Source of the DNA: Hexactinellida sp. DTS-2022
Lineage: Eukaryota; Porifera; Hexactinellida
Direction: 5' to 3'
Length of the DNA: 64,000 nt
NCBI GenBank assembly: GCA_028753945.1
Contig: JAPNXP010000005.1
Location: 2,046,001-2,110,000 of the forward strand
The notes beneath the pieces are model-generated. The model did no database searches. It was not told where the DNA came from and saw only the letters and a list, made by a program, of their open reading frames with translations. Shown in pieces: positions 1 through 11,512 of this stretch (position 1 is its first letter; each line of letters begins with the position of its first letter). The translations under genes were made by a program, and so were the position numbers.

Positions 1-106
1 TGGCAATACCACTCAAATTCCAGCTATGGATTTGATGGTCTATATAGAAACTAATTCAGCATTTTATACCTTGTTACTTTACGCTTGACCACTGTAACCA
101 CTCAAG

Positions 107-301
107 ATGGCTGTCCATACATCTGTATTACATCGTACGCTTAGCTTATACCTGCCCAACGTGGAACAAATGTTAAGGCAAGGATGCTTTGTCGTACGCA
201 AAATACAACAATTATTACTAGACTATCGATCGCTCACATCCAACAAAGACACTTACAAGCCAGTCAAATTAGATGTGGTGCGGTGGGTTAACAGAAAATA
301 A
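107..301 (+). CDS. Unrecognised 64-residue open frame
   Basis: An ATG-to-stop frame preceded by a TE-poor AT-rich stretch. The peptide has a run rich in Leu and basic residues and ends in VVRWVNRK. I recognise no family, see no good splice sites around it, and there is no second exon nearby. It could be a TE remnant or a chance frame; kept only because its composition looks more protein-like than the surrounding shadows. Confidence 0.2.
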   Translation: MAVHTSVLHRTLSLYLPNVEQMLRQGCFVVRKIQQLLLDYRSLTSNKDTYKPVKLDVVRWVNRK

Positions 302-1558
302 ATTATTTTTCCTTCACTCAAATTAAATTAAATCAAATGATTTTGGATTTCGAAACATTTTTATCATATCATATAAATCAAATTTTTCAAGTCATTTATT
401 CTAGGCCTATCATTTTGAAAAAAAGATTTTCATTGAAAAAGTGATCAATTTAGTCCTGTATAAATTATTGCCCGATGGTCCTTTTCGCAACACTTTCTAG
501 AAGCGTTAGTATGTGTTTGCATTAAAAAAATGATTTGAAATGATTAATACTATACTGATTTTAAATCGATTTTATAATGATTTGAAAAATGTTTTCAAAT
601 TTTTGAAAACAAATAAAATTTAATCTTTTCAGACTCAATTCAAATTATTTGTCACTCAAAATACAATTGAATTAAATATATACAATAAAATCTTTCAAAT
701 TTTGATTTATTTACTCCCTGGCCAGATCTTGGAACCTAAAATATCGCGGGATTTTCTGACTTTGAGCTTGCTTAAATGTCAGGAGAAAGACTTTCCAAAC
801 GCAGGTTGAGCACTAGTCGAAGTATTGGAAAGGATGGGTGTCCCATTTGTCGAAATAAGCAATGTTATTCTGTAGCCTTATTCACTAAACTACGTACTTA
901 ATTAAACTTAAACTTAACTTGAGCTAATTACAGCTAAATATTTGTCTTAAATAATAGCTATGTAGATACGTATTTACATAGCAAAACTAAGTAATACTTT
1001 GTTTATCATACTTTGTTTTGAGCTAAATATACTTAGTTTACTTCGGTTCTATTCAAATACTTAGTTGATGCTTAGAATTCTACAATATTTGAAAGGCTAG
1101 TTAAGAGTTACTTTGATTTGATAAATCGATATATTTTTTGTATAACGAGCCCTTCGGTATCGGTCGCTTTGCGACGGTTCGGGGCTTCACGCCTCAATTG
1201 ACGACCGCTGCGCGGCCTTACTACGCCTTGAAACTAATCATTTAGAATTATACATCTCTGTGGCGATTAAATATATTCCTCATAAAGTCCCCCTAATAAG
1301 AATGCTATACAATATAATTTGTTTTGGAAATTCAAATCCTCCCTGAGGCATAATTATTTAGAATTATACATCTCTGTAGTGTATTAAGTATGTTATTTAC
1401 TAACCCATTATTTATAATAAATTGTAGATATAGTCTTTATTATTAATTTATAAATCAAGAATGGTTAATAAATAATATGATAGTACATGGCCTACTTAAG
1501 TAGGCCATGGATAGTATAATAATAGTATAATAATAGAATGATTACAATATATTATATT
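302..1558. other. AT-rich spacer with one GC-rich patch and a perfect palindrome
   Basis: No gene seen. At 1146-1230 there is a short GC-rich patch with CGCTTTGCGACGG and related words that resembles the GC-rich 3' hairpin region of Helitrons, but it does not end in CTRR and I do not call it. A 24-bp perfect palindrome lies at 1486-1509, centred on CTTAAG. Confidence 0.5.
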
Positions 1559-1843
1559 CTAATTTAAATTAATAACATATTCTAAAATCCCCATAACCCT
1601 AGCCCTCCAGGCTAGAGCCCTCCTTTCTTCCCTCCCTCTGCGAGTCCATCGCGGTCCCCGCTGTCCTCCCCGCTGTCCCCACTGTCCTCCCCACTTTCCT
1701 CCCCGCTGTCCTCCCCGCTGTCCACCTCGCTGTCCACCACGCTGTCCACCTCGCTGTCCTCCCCGCTGTCTGCCCCGCCGCTGAGGACCTTCCTCGCGGT
1801 CTTCCCGCTCCTCCCGGTCCCGATCCTCCTCGCGGTCGTTCAT
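1559..1843 (-). repeat. 12-bp minisatellite encoding Gly-Gly-Gln-Arg repeats
   Basis: On the minus strand a GC-rich array of a 12-bp unit (CGGGGAGGACAG and variants, about 1640-1800) is open and would encode GGQR repeats, preceded by an Asp/Glu/Arg-rich start and followed by a short tail with EERRALAWRA. The repeat unit length is a multiple of three, so the open frame may be a by-product of the array. A similar Arg/Glu-rich word (EERRALEVDRWAL) occurs in the relic at 56520-56710, hinting at a common source. Not assigned to any family. Confidence 0.5.
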
Positions 1844-2140
1844 ACCCTCCTGGTCGTCCTCGATCTAATTTCGCAAATCCATTTTATTCAGATTAGTAAA
1901 AAAAGTTTTTATAGTTAGGCGTACTAAAAGAAAAACATGCAATGTAAAACGTGCACAAATTATTTGTTAGATGAATTTATTTTCCATCAATCAGATTGCA
2001 GCCTCAGGAAGACTGTATATTATGTATTCAAATAATTATAGGTTCCTTCCCTCAGGGCTATTCTATAATAGAACGGACACACTTGGGACATGTCCTCTAC
2101 CTTTCCCCGAGCCTACGCCTGAGCGATAATTTGATCCGTC

Positions 2141-2306
2141 CAGTGGCGTAGCCAGGGGGGGGGGGGGGCAAGGGGGCCATGCCCCCCCCCCGAAATATTT
2201 GCTCATTAGTTACAATATATATCCAAATTAGTGGAAAACCCAAGGGACTATGGGTTTGGAACTACCTTGGCCCCCCCCCCGAATAAAAAATATGGCTACG
2301 CTACTG
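2141..2306. mobile_element. hAT MITE, 166 bp, TSD GATCCGTC
   Basis: Ends CAGTGGCGTAGCCAGGG on the left and, read inward from the right, CAGTAGCGTAGCCATATT. The 8-bp direct repeat GATCCGTC flanks it perfectly (2133-2140 and 2307-2314). Inside are long G and C runs and a 60-bp core. The ends resemble those of the intact hAT at 26630-29529 (CAGTGGCGGCGCCAGGG), so that transposase family is a plausible mobiliser; this is inference. Confidence 0.9.
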
Positions 2307-2362
2307 GATCCGTCGTCTCGGGGGGCAGAAAACAATAAATATTGATATTGCTTTCTGCACTT

Positions 2363-2751
2363 CTTAGTAGCTCAATTAATGAAGTAACACTGGGATGAGT
2401 GACACAATACCTGTCTCACAATACCTGTATACATATACTGTAATCATCTTCTCACAATACCTGTATACATATACTGTAATCATCACTATGCTGGGATAGC
2501 TTACATTGAAGGAAGCAAAGCTTCTGGCTGTCAATAAATACATATTGCACAGCTGCTCACCAATAGAGAATCACTCTTGGCATGATATGGGTATCATTTG
2601 CCAAAAGTGCTCCATCCCTCAGCGGAATCACGCTTCATTCAGTAAGCAGTAAACTGCTTCTGTTGACTAAGGTTATGTTGAATACAGTTAGTCATGCCAC
2701 GCCATTTTGAATAGCAGGGGGGATTTCGACGCTGTTGTTACTTCATTGAGC
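2363..2751. repeat. Short inverted duplication around the Helitron 3' flank
   Basis: About 24 bp at 2363-2388 (containing TTAGTAGCTCAATTAATGAAG) recurs inverted at 2726-2751, where it overlaps the last codons of the OTU frame. Between them an about 34-bp segment is tandemly duplicated (around 2415-2485, CTCACAATACCTGTATACAT). It may be a small foldback insertion or a rearranged copy of the Helitron tail. Confidence 0.5.
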
Positions 2752-3210
2752 TACTAAGTAAAACGGATCAAAGTGTTCAGCACCTACATGGTGGTCTATG
2801 CAATGATACACTATCCCCAATTTTTGACCATTGTAAATTGGATCACATACTATTGGACTTGTTAGTTGACCATGGATATAAACATTGTATAGTCTCCAGT
2901 TATTGGAATCACTATCGGTTGCAATAATGGAGACTATGTCTATGCCAGCTAAAGCTTCTAACATCCTTAATTCTACGTCAGTATCCCATGCATGTGGAGC
3001 GGAAATGCGTTGTACATGCTCATGCAATTCCTGCTCAGAGTACAAACCCGATTTCTCCATAACATTACGGAAGTGTTGTGGACTGGACATGAATCTACCA
3101 ATCAGATTCTAAATAGCATTTCAAATTTCGATTCAGTACCAAATATAATATTGGATAATCTCGATACAAACAATTACCATCTGCAAATACTGGTACTAAA
3201 GAAATATTCA
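2743..3210 (-). pseudogene. OTU-like cysteine protease domain, Helitron C-terminal module
   Basis: The reading frame 2743-3090 contains the second half of an OTU fold: HAWDTDVELRMLEALAGID, then a C-terminal EHFDPFYLV where the His is the expected catalytic His. Just upstream, in other frames at about 3110-3205, the sequence reads DGNCLYR, the OTU motif with the catalytic Asp and Cys, followed by an LSNIIFGTES-like stretch. A frameshift and a stop separate the two halves, so it is dead as read. It lies on the same strand, about 110 bp after the helicase C-terminal extension, so it most likely was the C-terminal module of the Helitron protein. OTU domains are known in some Helitron and Helentron proteins. 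Confidence 0.7.
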
Positions 3211-3317
3211 TTTGAAATGTATTTGTCAATCTATTTTCCACTGAACAGTAGTTTGCTTGTAATTATTAATAAGAGGGCGAAGTAATGGTTCTCTAGTCAT
3301 TAAAATTGGTTCGACAT

Positions 3318-6300
3318 CTAACCCAATACTACTGGCAATCCTCCTTGCATAAGGGGAGTCAAGTTATTTATGGAACAATTGAGCAAATTAATATCCATAG
3401 TATGTACTTGGCCTGTGATAATACCATCAAACATCAAATCAGGCAAAACTGTACTCATGGGAGACGGAGTAGATTGGGAATCCAGGAATGGACTGAGGAT
3501 ATTATCACTGAATTCAGTTAGCTTAGGTTTCTTACTGAGTGGCTCAGAATCATCTGGTACAGATACCATTTTCGCAGGACTAGAGACCGGGTCTTCGGAA
3601 TCAGACTGCGAAAGGGGAGAGGATGGAAGAGACACATCCATGGTACATATATCCTGAGTGGAGTGCACTACATTACCCAAATGATTCTGGAATACCTCAC
3701 GATATACTACATTCTTAACCAAGGCTCCGCCGGATGAGAGGGGGTGCCGCCACAAACCATAATTTTTAAGCCGGCAGGGTTTTGAACTCGGCTCAATGCA
3801 ACATAAAGTTGGTCATGGCTGAAAATAGCATTCGGAGATGGTAGGAATATGGCTACATTTTCTAAACTCTGTCCTTACCCTTTGTTAATGGTAATACAAA
3901 AGGCAGGACGAATAGGGAACTGCCTCCTTCTGAGCACAAACGGAAAGTCTTTAGTCAGATGGAGTCATGAGAATGCGGGGAATAAAAACCCGTTTACCCT
4001 TATGAACACCTGTAGCAATTTCGGCGTCAATCATGCGATTCAGGAATGCTTTTACAGTTAACCGAGTGCCGTTACACATTCCTTGAGTCGGGTCAAGACT
4101 ACGCAATAAAATTATAGAAGCGTGAACCTTAAGGTACAGTCGGTGAGGAGGAAAACCATTTGGTGTAATAGAATTTAGGAACTCAGTGGGGTACATTGCC
4201 GCTTGCTCCTCACCTACCGAGTCTGCGCTTAATAACGTGCTCGCTTCCCCAGGTATCAGGTCCATAACGTATTGATTTATAAACTCAGTCGTATCATTCT
4301 TAGGACACATCAAACTACGGCGAGAAATATAATCTGGATTATTATAGTTAACTTTAATATCACCGTAAGTAGCAGCAACCAAATCAGAAACTGAATCGCC
4401 TGCTACTACGAATTTGCGGTCTACGTGAATCATATGATTCTCTTCCTCGGGCTCAGTGCCTTCTCCAACTCTCAGAAGGAATTTGGAGAAGTCACAAACT
4501 TGGGATGCATCATCTGAAGATAAATTACGGAGTCGCATGTTTATAGTGAGTTTAAGAACCTTAACATGACTCCAGAGAGGCGATCTGTTCAGACAGGCTG
4601 ACACAACATCAGCTTCGGTCCCATGTCTGATTACAGGCAGTATTTGACGGAAATCACCTCCAAACACAATAACTTTGCCACCGGATGGGATATCGCATGA
4701 ACAGAGATCTCTCAATGTACGGTCGATACACTCTGCAGGACTGCAGCATGTCTATGTGTCATAGGAGCCTCGTCCCAAACAAACAGTTTCGTTCGTTGAA
4801 TTAACCTAGCTAAGGCGCTCTGTTTGGAAATACTGCAGACAGAGATTTCATTCAAATGGATAGGGACCTTCATCCTAGAGTGAACAGTCCTACCACCCTG
4901 TAGGAGCAGAGCTGCTATACCGGATGAAGCCATGGCTAATGCTATATTACCCTGTGAACGGATCGTGGATAACAGCGTGTTATAAAGGAACGTTTTTCCG
5001 GTCCCTCCAGGTCCATCGATAAAGAATGCATTAGAGCACAATTTAGTATCGTTAACAGCTGCAATTTTAATGTTATAAATACTTAACTGGTCAGCATTAA
5101 GTAGAGGCAAGTTTTGACTCACTATATCATTCTGTTCACTAACATTATAATCAAGCTCATCCATAATGATACGCGATTCCTCTACGGATTACTCACATTA
5201 GTAGGGATCGGCATTCCTGGATAATCAGCTAAGGACTTTCCATGTTTCTGCAGTCGGTACTCAAGATCAAGCAATACACTATTTAAGATATGCTCGTCGA
5301 GTTCCACATTAGGAAATACAGTTCTAGCACGACACAGGAAGTCCTCAGCGAAAGAGGGTTTGTACTTATCCCAGAGAGCGAGCAGAATAGATTGCTCGAC
5401 AAACAGGAGAATAGTCACGAATAGTTGGCGCAACTGTGCTGGCATAGAACAGATTGCTGCCTCTGCCAAACACTGACTCAACTTCCTGATCATCCTCCTG
5501 CAGACCTCTTCTCAGACATGCCTCCTTATAGGTGTCACAGACGGTGCCATCAGGGAGAGTACGGATGTCCTGAAAGCTCAAGCAACCTGTGACATGGTTG
5601 AGAAGTGTCCTCAGGTAGAAACGTGGTCCCTCCCCTGGATGAGCTGAGTACATACGGGCTATCACTTTACCATGCCCCTTAACTCTAAGTTTCCATAATT
5701 CCATTCACGCTTATCTTTGTCCCACACAAACATGTCAGCGAAATTCGTGTAAATGAGTTCTAGCCCTGCAGGGAATTTCTTATTAGCTTCGAACCATGCA
5801 GTTATTGTGGTATGCTTCTGTCTGCTCAGAACATCTCCAATGTCCGCGTCAGCAGAAAAGACCACAGACTGCTATTCTCAAGATGGAGAGCTAGCCTCAT
5901 CACGTGGGAGAATTTACCGTGAAGGTCAAAGGCGAATATACGGTAGCAAGCTTCCGTGGCAGAGACGTATCGACCTTCTACGTAATTAGCGACCTCGTCC
6001 TTACGCTTAGGTACGCTAGTATTCGCATATTCGCCTGAACTGAACTCTACAATGGCTCTATCGTGACCCTTGTACACATATTTAAAGAGATACTTAACAG
6101 CAGTAACTGAGGTACAAATCTCTAAATTAATGTGCGCATTTACTTCAACAGCAAATAGGGATTGTGTGCGACTACCCATCGATTGTCAAGAAGAGCCTTC
6201 CCTACTCGCACACTACGGCCATTATCCCTGCGGCGGTAATTAGGGTACCCATCATTAGCAGTACTGGTCACGAAAGAAAATTCTTTCGGAAATCTCTTAG

Positions 6301-7690
6301 AGCATTTACCATCACGCATGCAAGCGGCGCTTTTGTTAGACAAACCACATGGACCATGCATCATACAGCGCTTCACAATGCTATGTAGCCTCGATTTAAG
6401 AACTGGGTCCGGGATCTCAGCACACACTATGTTATCATATGCAGACGGTTCTCGCGGCTTATCCTCAGTAAGTATAATTAAAATATGAGCATGGGGCAGG
6501 CCCCGCTTTTGGAACTTATGCAAGAGGCTTACCAAAAATTTGCTTTTTGGTAATATCGCTCAATAATTCACGCAGTTTAAGGCGAAAGACTCGAACTATT
6601 AAATCAGGGCGATCGCTCGCTTTCTGATTTAATAGCAGCGCGGAAGTAATCTCCTCCCATTGTGGATTACAGGTAAATGTAATGAATAAGTCTGGCTTAC
6701 CATATTTCCTGACTATAGCCATAGCGTCCTGATACAGTTCAAACATTTGTCTGGGACTACCTGTGTAAGAGGAGGGGAGAACAATACTGCGTCCCAGCTC
6801 ACCGGCGTCCGTGTCGCCTGAGGACAGAGCGTCAGCCAGATCGCTGTAGAGATCACTCCTGATCTGCCTCTGGTTGAACTTTATGTAGTTAAGTCTCTGC
6901 TGCTCTATCTTAGCGTACATATCCACCAGGTACTGATGGAACAGTCTCCCGAACACGTGCAGGTAGCTCAGGCTGCTCCGGACCATCAGTCTGTAGGAGT
7001 AGTACTCCATCGGAGTGACGCAGCCCTTTCCTCTGCTGTGAGGGAAATTAAGCCGCCAGCCATCTTCACCTAATAGAAGCAGTATAAACAGTGCACAGCA
7101 ATGATAATGTCTATAATTAATAATCTCAATAAATCAGCTGTTTCTCAATAAATCAGCAATTCTCAATAAATCAGCAATTTCTCAATAAATCAGCAGTACT
7201 TACCTCGAGGGAACAGGAGCACATAGTGCAGGGAATCGTAGGCGCGGTGGATCTCGGTAATGCGCTGCAAGTCCCCACTCCGCGCGTGCAGGACAATGCC
7301 TCTGCTGGCTTCCAGCTCGTTATATCCGTCTCCAGGCATGATAACGGCGATCTCAGGTGCAGTGGGGGCGTTGTACCGACGGGGATCAGAGGCGCCGTCA
7401 GATCTAATCGTCATCCTCACGTCTGCACCTCCATGCTCTCGCATAACGTCTATTCCTGTCTGAAGAAGGAGACATAGGGATTGACCTCATGCATCATAGC
7501 CTGTAGACACGGGAGCTCGGGTAGAGCAGCCCCACCCAGACCCTGCTGGCGATACTCCGCTTCAGCCTCAGGGGTACCGTCATGGATGTATATCTGAGCA
7601 AATGCCGGGGCCTGTCCCTCTCTCGGCATGAGCTGTCCAATGTAGTGGTGCACAGTCCCGTGAATACGGAATGTGTACACTCCTCTCTTA
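3318..7690 (-). pseudogene. Helitron Rep/helicase (RepHel) pseudogene
   Basis: From the N-terminus: a Helitron-like domain (7690-7190, starting MYTFRIHGTVHHYIG), an intron, then PMEYYSYRLMVR to FTCNPQWEEI (7060-6520); the HUH motif in KRGLPHAHIL (near 6500); the two-Tyr region KYLFKYVYKG (near 6090); the PIF1 helicase with Walker A GPGGTGKT (near 5015) and Walker B VWDEAPM (near 4775); GGDFRQILPV (near 4650); the helicase C-terminus with YVALSRVQNPAGLK (near 3800) and KNVVYREVF (near 3710). A Ser/Pro-rich extension of about 100 residues runs to 3318. Frameshifts separate the blocks near 7450, 6525, 6160, 5850, 5690, 5480, 4712 and 3740, and a stop falls in the ITINKG motif near 3865, so no intact protein can be made. 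Confidence 0.9.
7070..7203 (-). other. Probable 134-nt intron in the Helitron gene
   Basis: On the minus strand the exon ends CCTCGAG before GTAAGTACT, and coding resumes after TTCTATTAG with GTGAAGATGG. Joining these sites keeps the frame between LFPRG and the GWRLNFP block conserved in Helitrons. The intron contains four tandem copies of an about 16-bp unit (CTCAATAAATCAGCA, 7128-7195). Confidence 0.75.
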
Positions 7691-7837
7691 GCATTGGCGA
7701 GCTGCTTATCCAGGTTAACTCCGAGCGAGGCTGTCGCAGTACAAAATTACCCCTGTATACAAATTTTCAGCTTTCTGGGACTTGTTCTGGACAAACAAAC
7801 AAACACACAAACAACAATTGCGCTTTTATTATATAGA

Positions 7838-7874
7838 TGATTACCCACCCAGCTTTGTGTTTTAATAGTTTAGA
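7838..7874 (-). mobile_element. 5' terminal fragment of a short Helitron family
   Basis: Minus strand: TCTAAACTATTAAAACACAA followed by AGCTGGGTGGGTAATCA, which matches the 5' end of the non-autonomous Helitrons at 41595 and 56788. The autonomous Helitron begins directly after it, so one element was probably inserted into or beside the other. Confidence 0.7.
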
Positions 7875-8151
7875 TTCATAAATACTAGTAATACATTACT
7901 TATAATATATTTTCCTTTCAATTTTAATTCTGCAGATCTAGTACTAGCACCTTTAGTCAGTCACTATCATGATTAAACTGCTATTTACTTTCATTTTAAA
8001 TAATTATAACCTTTCTTAACAAATATCCATTTAATTAAACCATCAAAAATCATATCAATATTTATATATAATTTAAAGTTATAATTTCGAAATCGGTTTG
8101 ATTATTATGAATCATTTACCTATAAATTGCGAAATTCGAGCATTATTGTGA

Positions 8152-9223
8152 CTACCGCGCTTCGCATGCTAGGTCGCTTCGCGGCAGAACACAACCAGAC
8201 ACCAACCGCTTCGCGGTTGGTGTGTGGTTTATATATTTCTAACATTGATTATAAAGCGTAAATAGTACTAAAATAATCAAATAAACAATGTGAAAATTAG
8301 TGATTACGTCATCATCCGATAATGAGTAAGCATATTGGCAATCTGGTATGATTATCGTGTCCGCATCATTAATGGCATGTTCTATAAATTTTCAGATTTT
8401 TATCTATTTGTGGGCGCGAATTATTTTCGATTAGATAAATTTTCATGCTTCTCGAATGTGACAATGACGTCATCACTTGTCTTGTTGTGAGAAATTTTGA
8501 GTGGAAACCTCAACTTGTAAACGTGGGCCAACAGTTACCCTATATGCCAAAGATCAGATTTTTAAACCGTCCATTCTCTTCAAAAAACCCGGAACATACA
8601 AACAAATATATATACACTAAGCAGCCAAAAGTATTTGAACAATAGGAATTGTAATGCACAGACAATACTCGCCTGGTAACATATTAACGGCTATCTAAAT
8701 TATTCTGAAATGTCTATAAATATCTTATTATAGATATACATTACAAAATATTGCGATTTCAATTAAATTTAGAAAATTTCCACGAAGTGGCACAAGTATT
8801 TCTGCCACGTGCCACTTGTGGCATAAGTGGCACAAATGGAAATGTGGCTGAATCACAGTAGAAAATATTCGGATTGATTTGAAATTATGTACTTAGAGTA
8901 ATTTAACCATGTGGAATTCAAATCCGCTATCAGAATTAAAATATTAACATTGCATCTTAATGATCAATAATTAATTATTTAATTAGCTAATTATATATTT
9001 AATGAGTTTAACGCCTCAATGAAAATTTAAATTCAAAGATTTTGCTGTTATCTTATACTTTATATATCTTTTCATGTTAATAGCCATTTTGTAGCATCTA
9101 GTAATGTTATTATGCTGGATAACCTCAAATGTATTAATACAAATTATTGCTGTTCAAATACTTTTGGCCGGTTAGTGTACATATATACGTACATACACAA
9201 AGGTTTTTGTTTAATGGTTTAGA
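8152..9223 (-). mobile_element. Non-autonomous Helitron copy split by a mariner MITE
   Basis: Minus-strand copy of the roughly 500-bp family seen intact at 41595-42100. The 3' end lies at 8152 with GC-rich words (CGCGCTTCGCATGCTAGG on the plus strand) and the hairpin ACCAACCGC-TTC-GCGGTTGGT; the terminal CTAG is mutated. The 5' end TCTAAACCATTAAAC is at 9223. The copy is interrupted by the mariner-type MITE at 8615-9177, and a hAT MITE landed exactly on its 5' terminus. Confidence 0.8.
8615..9177. mobile_element. Mariner-type MITE, 563 bp, TA target
   Basis: Inverted ends CACTAAGCAGCCAAAAGTAT and, from the right, CACTAACCGGCCAAAAGTAT, followed by TTGAACA, flanked by TA on both sides. A near-identical copy of 562 bp is at 45779-46340 and a diverged one at 41223-42222. 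The interior has no transposase. It carries a small word array (GTGGCACAAGTG variants, about 8785-8840). Confidence 0.9.
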
Positions 9224-9224
9224 T

Positions 9225-9515
9225 CAGGTGTGTGCAACCTCTTTTAACCCTGAGCCGCATTGTGCTTCTCAGATCTGTTCACGGGCCGCGATTCGGATAG
9301 TTTTCGAATCTTCAGATTTAGATTAGAAGAAAACATTGTTTAAATTTTGAATAATTAGAATGATTAAGTGTTTTGACTAAGAGAAATATTGTCACAAAAT
9401 TCTAATAATTGTCACAAGGTCACATATGTGTTCCTTAGTGTGAGATCTGTGATTATTCAGTATTACTTCGCGTCCGCTGCACAGAGCGTTGCGGGCCACA
9501 GCTTGCACACCCCTG
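9225..9515. mobile_element. hAT MITE, 291 bp, TSD GTTTAGAT
   Basis: Ends CAGGTGTGTGCAACCTC and CAGGGGTGTGCAAGCTGTGG (right end read inward). Perfect 8-bp duplication GTTTAGAT at 9217-9224 and 9516-9523. The duplicated target is the 5' terminal sequence of the Helitron copy beside it. Confidence 0.9.
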
Positions 9516-9523
9516 GTTTAGAT

Positions 9524-10236
9524 ATCAATCATACATCCACATTACGAATTTCGTGCAATTATTCGGTTATCAATACGACATTTTCTAAAACTTTTGGCTT
9601 GTGTGAATGATTATAAATTAGTTTAGATTGATTATCAAAATAATAATACATAGAAGTTTCCACTCATAATATCTTTCAAAACCCGATCAAATAATTTCTC
9701 AAGTGATGAGATAAACGGTTTAGTGAATTTTTTCTTGGAGAATAAATCGAAACTCTTTGATGCAATTAGTTGTACATTATCTTTCGAAGATAAGAACTCT
9801 TTTTGGGAAGAAATAACTACAACCATTACGCAAGTCCATAGAAATATCAGGAACTTTTATGATGTTTCAACAAATGATCCAACATTATCCTTAAGTATAA
9901 GCCTTTGTGACTGACAAATTGGCTTCTTCAAAAGAGACCGGCGGAAGTCAGCCTGAAGCCGGCTTAACGGAGCTTGAGGTGAAGATCAAGTGATTAGGGT
10001 AAGGAAAGCTTTGAAGGGATTACTGACGAAATTTACCTTTCATTATAATTACATACCTCACATTTGAGCCAAACCGAATAGAACAAATCTCAACGATAAC
10101 ACAGCATTATTATTTATTTCGTAAAAATGACTAATTCAAAATTAACAAATTAGCATCAAAACCTCCTTCACTTAAACTAAAATTACACTAAATTACATAT
10201 TTATATTATTGTGGTGAGATGATGATCTCCAAAATA
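9524..10236. other. Unassigned AT-rich spacer
   Basis: Contains short open frames on both strands over 9635-9914 that overlap each other and show no family signal. I see no element boundary here. Confidence 0.4.
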
Positions 10237-11512
10237 CAGTATGTCCCATAATTATTGGCATTTAATTCATATTGTGACACGCCTAACATGGATACCTTAT
10301 GATTGAACTTTTAAATATCAATATATTGAGATGTAAAGAATAATTTACCAAATCTTATAACTTCAATAGCTTATTTTATACCCTTTTATTTCAGACCGAG
10401 GTTGACTTGTTTGTCGATTGAGAGGCAAGAAGGTAGATAAACACTCAGGATCGAATGTTTGCTATACATAATATCACTAATTCAATTATTCTACTGTTAT
10501 GAGTGCTCGTACCATCGGTTTATTTTTAAGGATATCCCAAAGATTTCAAGGGTGCTAGATTAGGGCTCGTAGGAGGCCAATCGCTCCTGAGGGGACAAGA
10601 GTCGGGTTATTTCCATTGAGCGCCTCAGCCTTGTCTATCAAAAGACCGTTGAGACTAGCAATACAACGCAATTGGTTAAAGTTCTCAGTAAATATGCACA
10701 ATAGGATGACCTCCATTAGAGAAATCCCCCTCCATATATGAACTATGAATGGATATCGATAGGACGGCAATTGCGCCCGATGACGTTTCTTTGTCAGAAT
10801 TTCACTATCCTAGGTTGAGCCAGATTGAACATTCGACCGTTAAGAAAGTCTTGGACTAGTCAACTCCTGAATCTCTCTACACCACTTGATGCGCTTTTGA
10901 ATTTGAAGATCGCTTAGTGCTGGAATGCGAATCGCAGGTGATTTTAAGAAATTTGGTCTTGTAGGTGTTGGTAGTACTTTTCAAAGCATTAAAATTAAAT
11001 CGAGTTGTCAACTGTCGCGCTGACACCATAGGAGTTGATTTAGGAGATTTTATATCTTACTCTTGTCTTTTGGTGCAATTTTCTTAGGTAGACAACATCC
11101 ATTTTTTGTGAGTGATGCATCATTTTTTATGAGCAACTCTCTGAAAACAGTTCGCTTTGGGAATCCAATACGCGACGATATATCTTTAGAGTAACATTCC
11201 CAGCTTTGTAGGCGTTCTGAACTTCTAGTCGACATTTTTGTTGTGTTTTTAACAGTCAATAGATCAAATTTCAACATCTTTAAATTTACAAAGCCTATAG
11301 AAATTTGTGTATAAAACCAAATATCTTTTCATAGTTTCAGCGTTGAAAATAATCAGTTAAATGCTTAATCAAAATTAATAAATTGGCGATTAAATTTACT
11401 ATATTCGGTGTTGAAATGCGAACTGGACATTTGATACGTATGTCAAAAAATGGTTTACTAATTATTTGAATAATACTTAATCGAAATTCAGCCAATAACA
11501 CCGGATATTCTG
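10237..11512 (-). mobile_element. Tc1-like transposon, 1276 bp, TA target
   Basis: Ends CAGTATGTCCCATAATTATT and, inward from the right, CAGAATATCCGGTGTTATTG, both continuing into TTGGC-type sequence and flanked by TA (10235-10236 and 11513-11514). The length is typical for Tc1 elements. It holds a decayed transposase on the minus strand. Confidence 0.85.
10540..11235 (-). pseudogene. Tc1 transposase pseudogene
   Basis: The N-terminus (MSTRSSERLQSWECY, from about 11235) has a helix-turn-helix with FPKRTVFREL. The middle contains IPALSDLQIQKRIKWCRE, typical of the linker before the catalytic core. The C-terminal part reads VHIWRGISLMEV and IDKAEALNGNNPTLV. The first catalytic Asp motif is not recognisable, and several frameshifts and stops divide the gene. 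No function expected. Confidence 0.75.

Larger units (their letters stand above)
2743..7837 (-). mobile_element. Autonomous Helitron, decayed; 5' end at 7837
   Basis: A rolling-circle transposon reading right to left. Its 5' terminus on the minus strand is TCTATATAATAAAAG, starting after a host A, the usual Helitron start. Coding remnants follow in order: N-terminal Helitron-like domain, HUH endonuclease, PIF1-type helicase, a Ser-rich extension and an OTU-like domain. The 3' end (GC hairpin plus CTRR) was not found with confidence; the left limit given is the last coding remnant. A truncated second copy of the same 5' end lies at 51436-51530. Confidence 0.85.

Noticed and set aside
1146-1230. 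Possible 3' end of the autonomous Helitron
   Set aside because: GC-rich hairpin words are present, but there is no CTRR end followed by T and the distance would leave over 1.5 kb of unexplained DNA; not supported.
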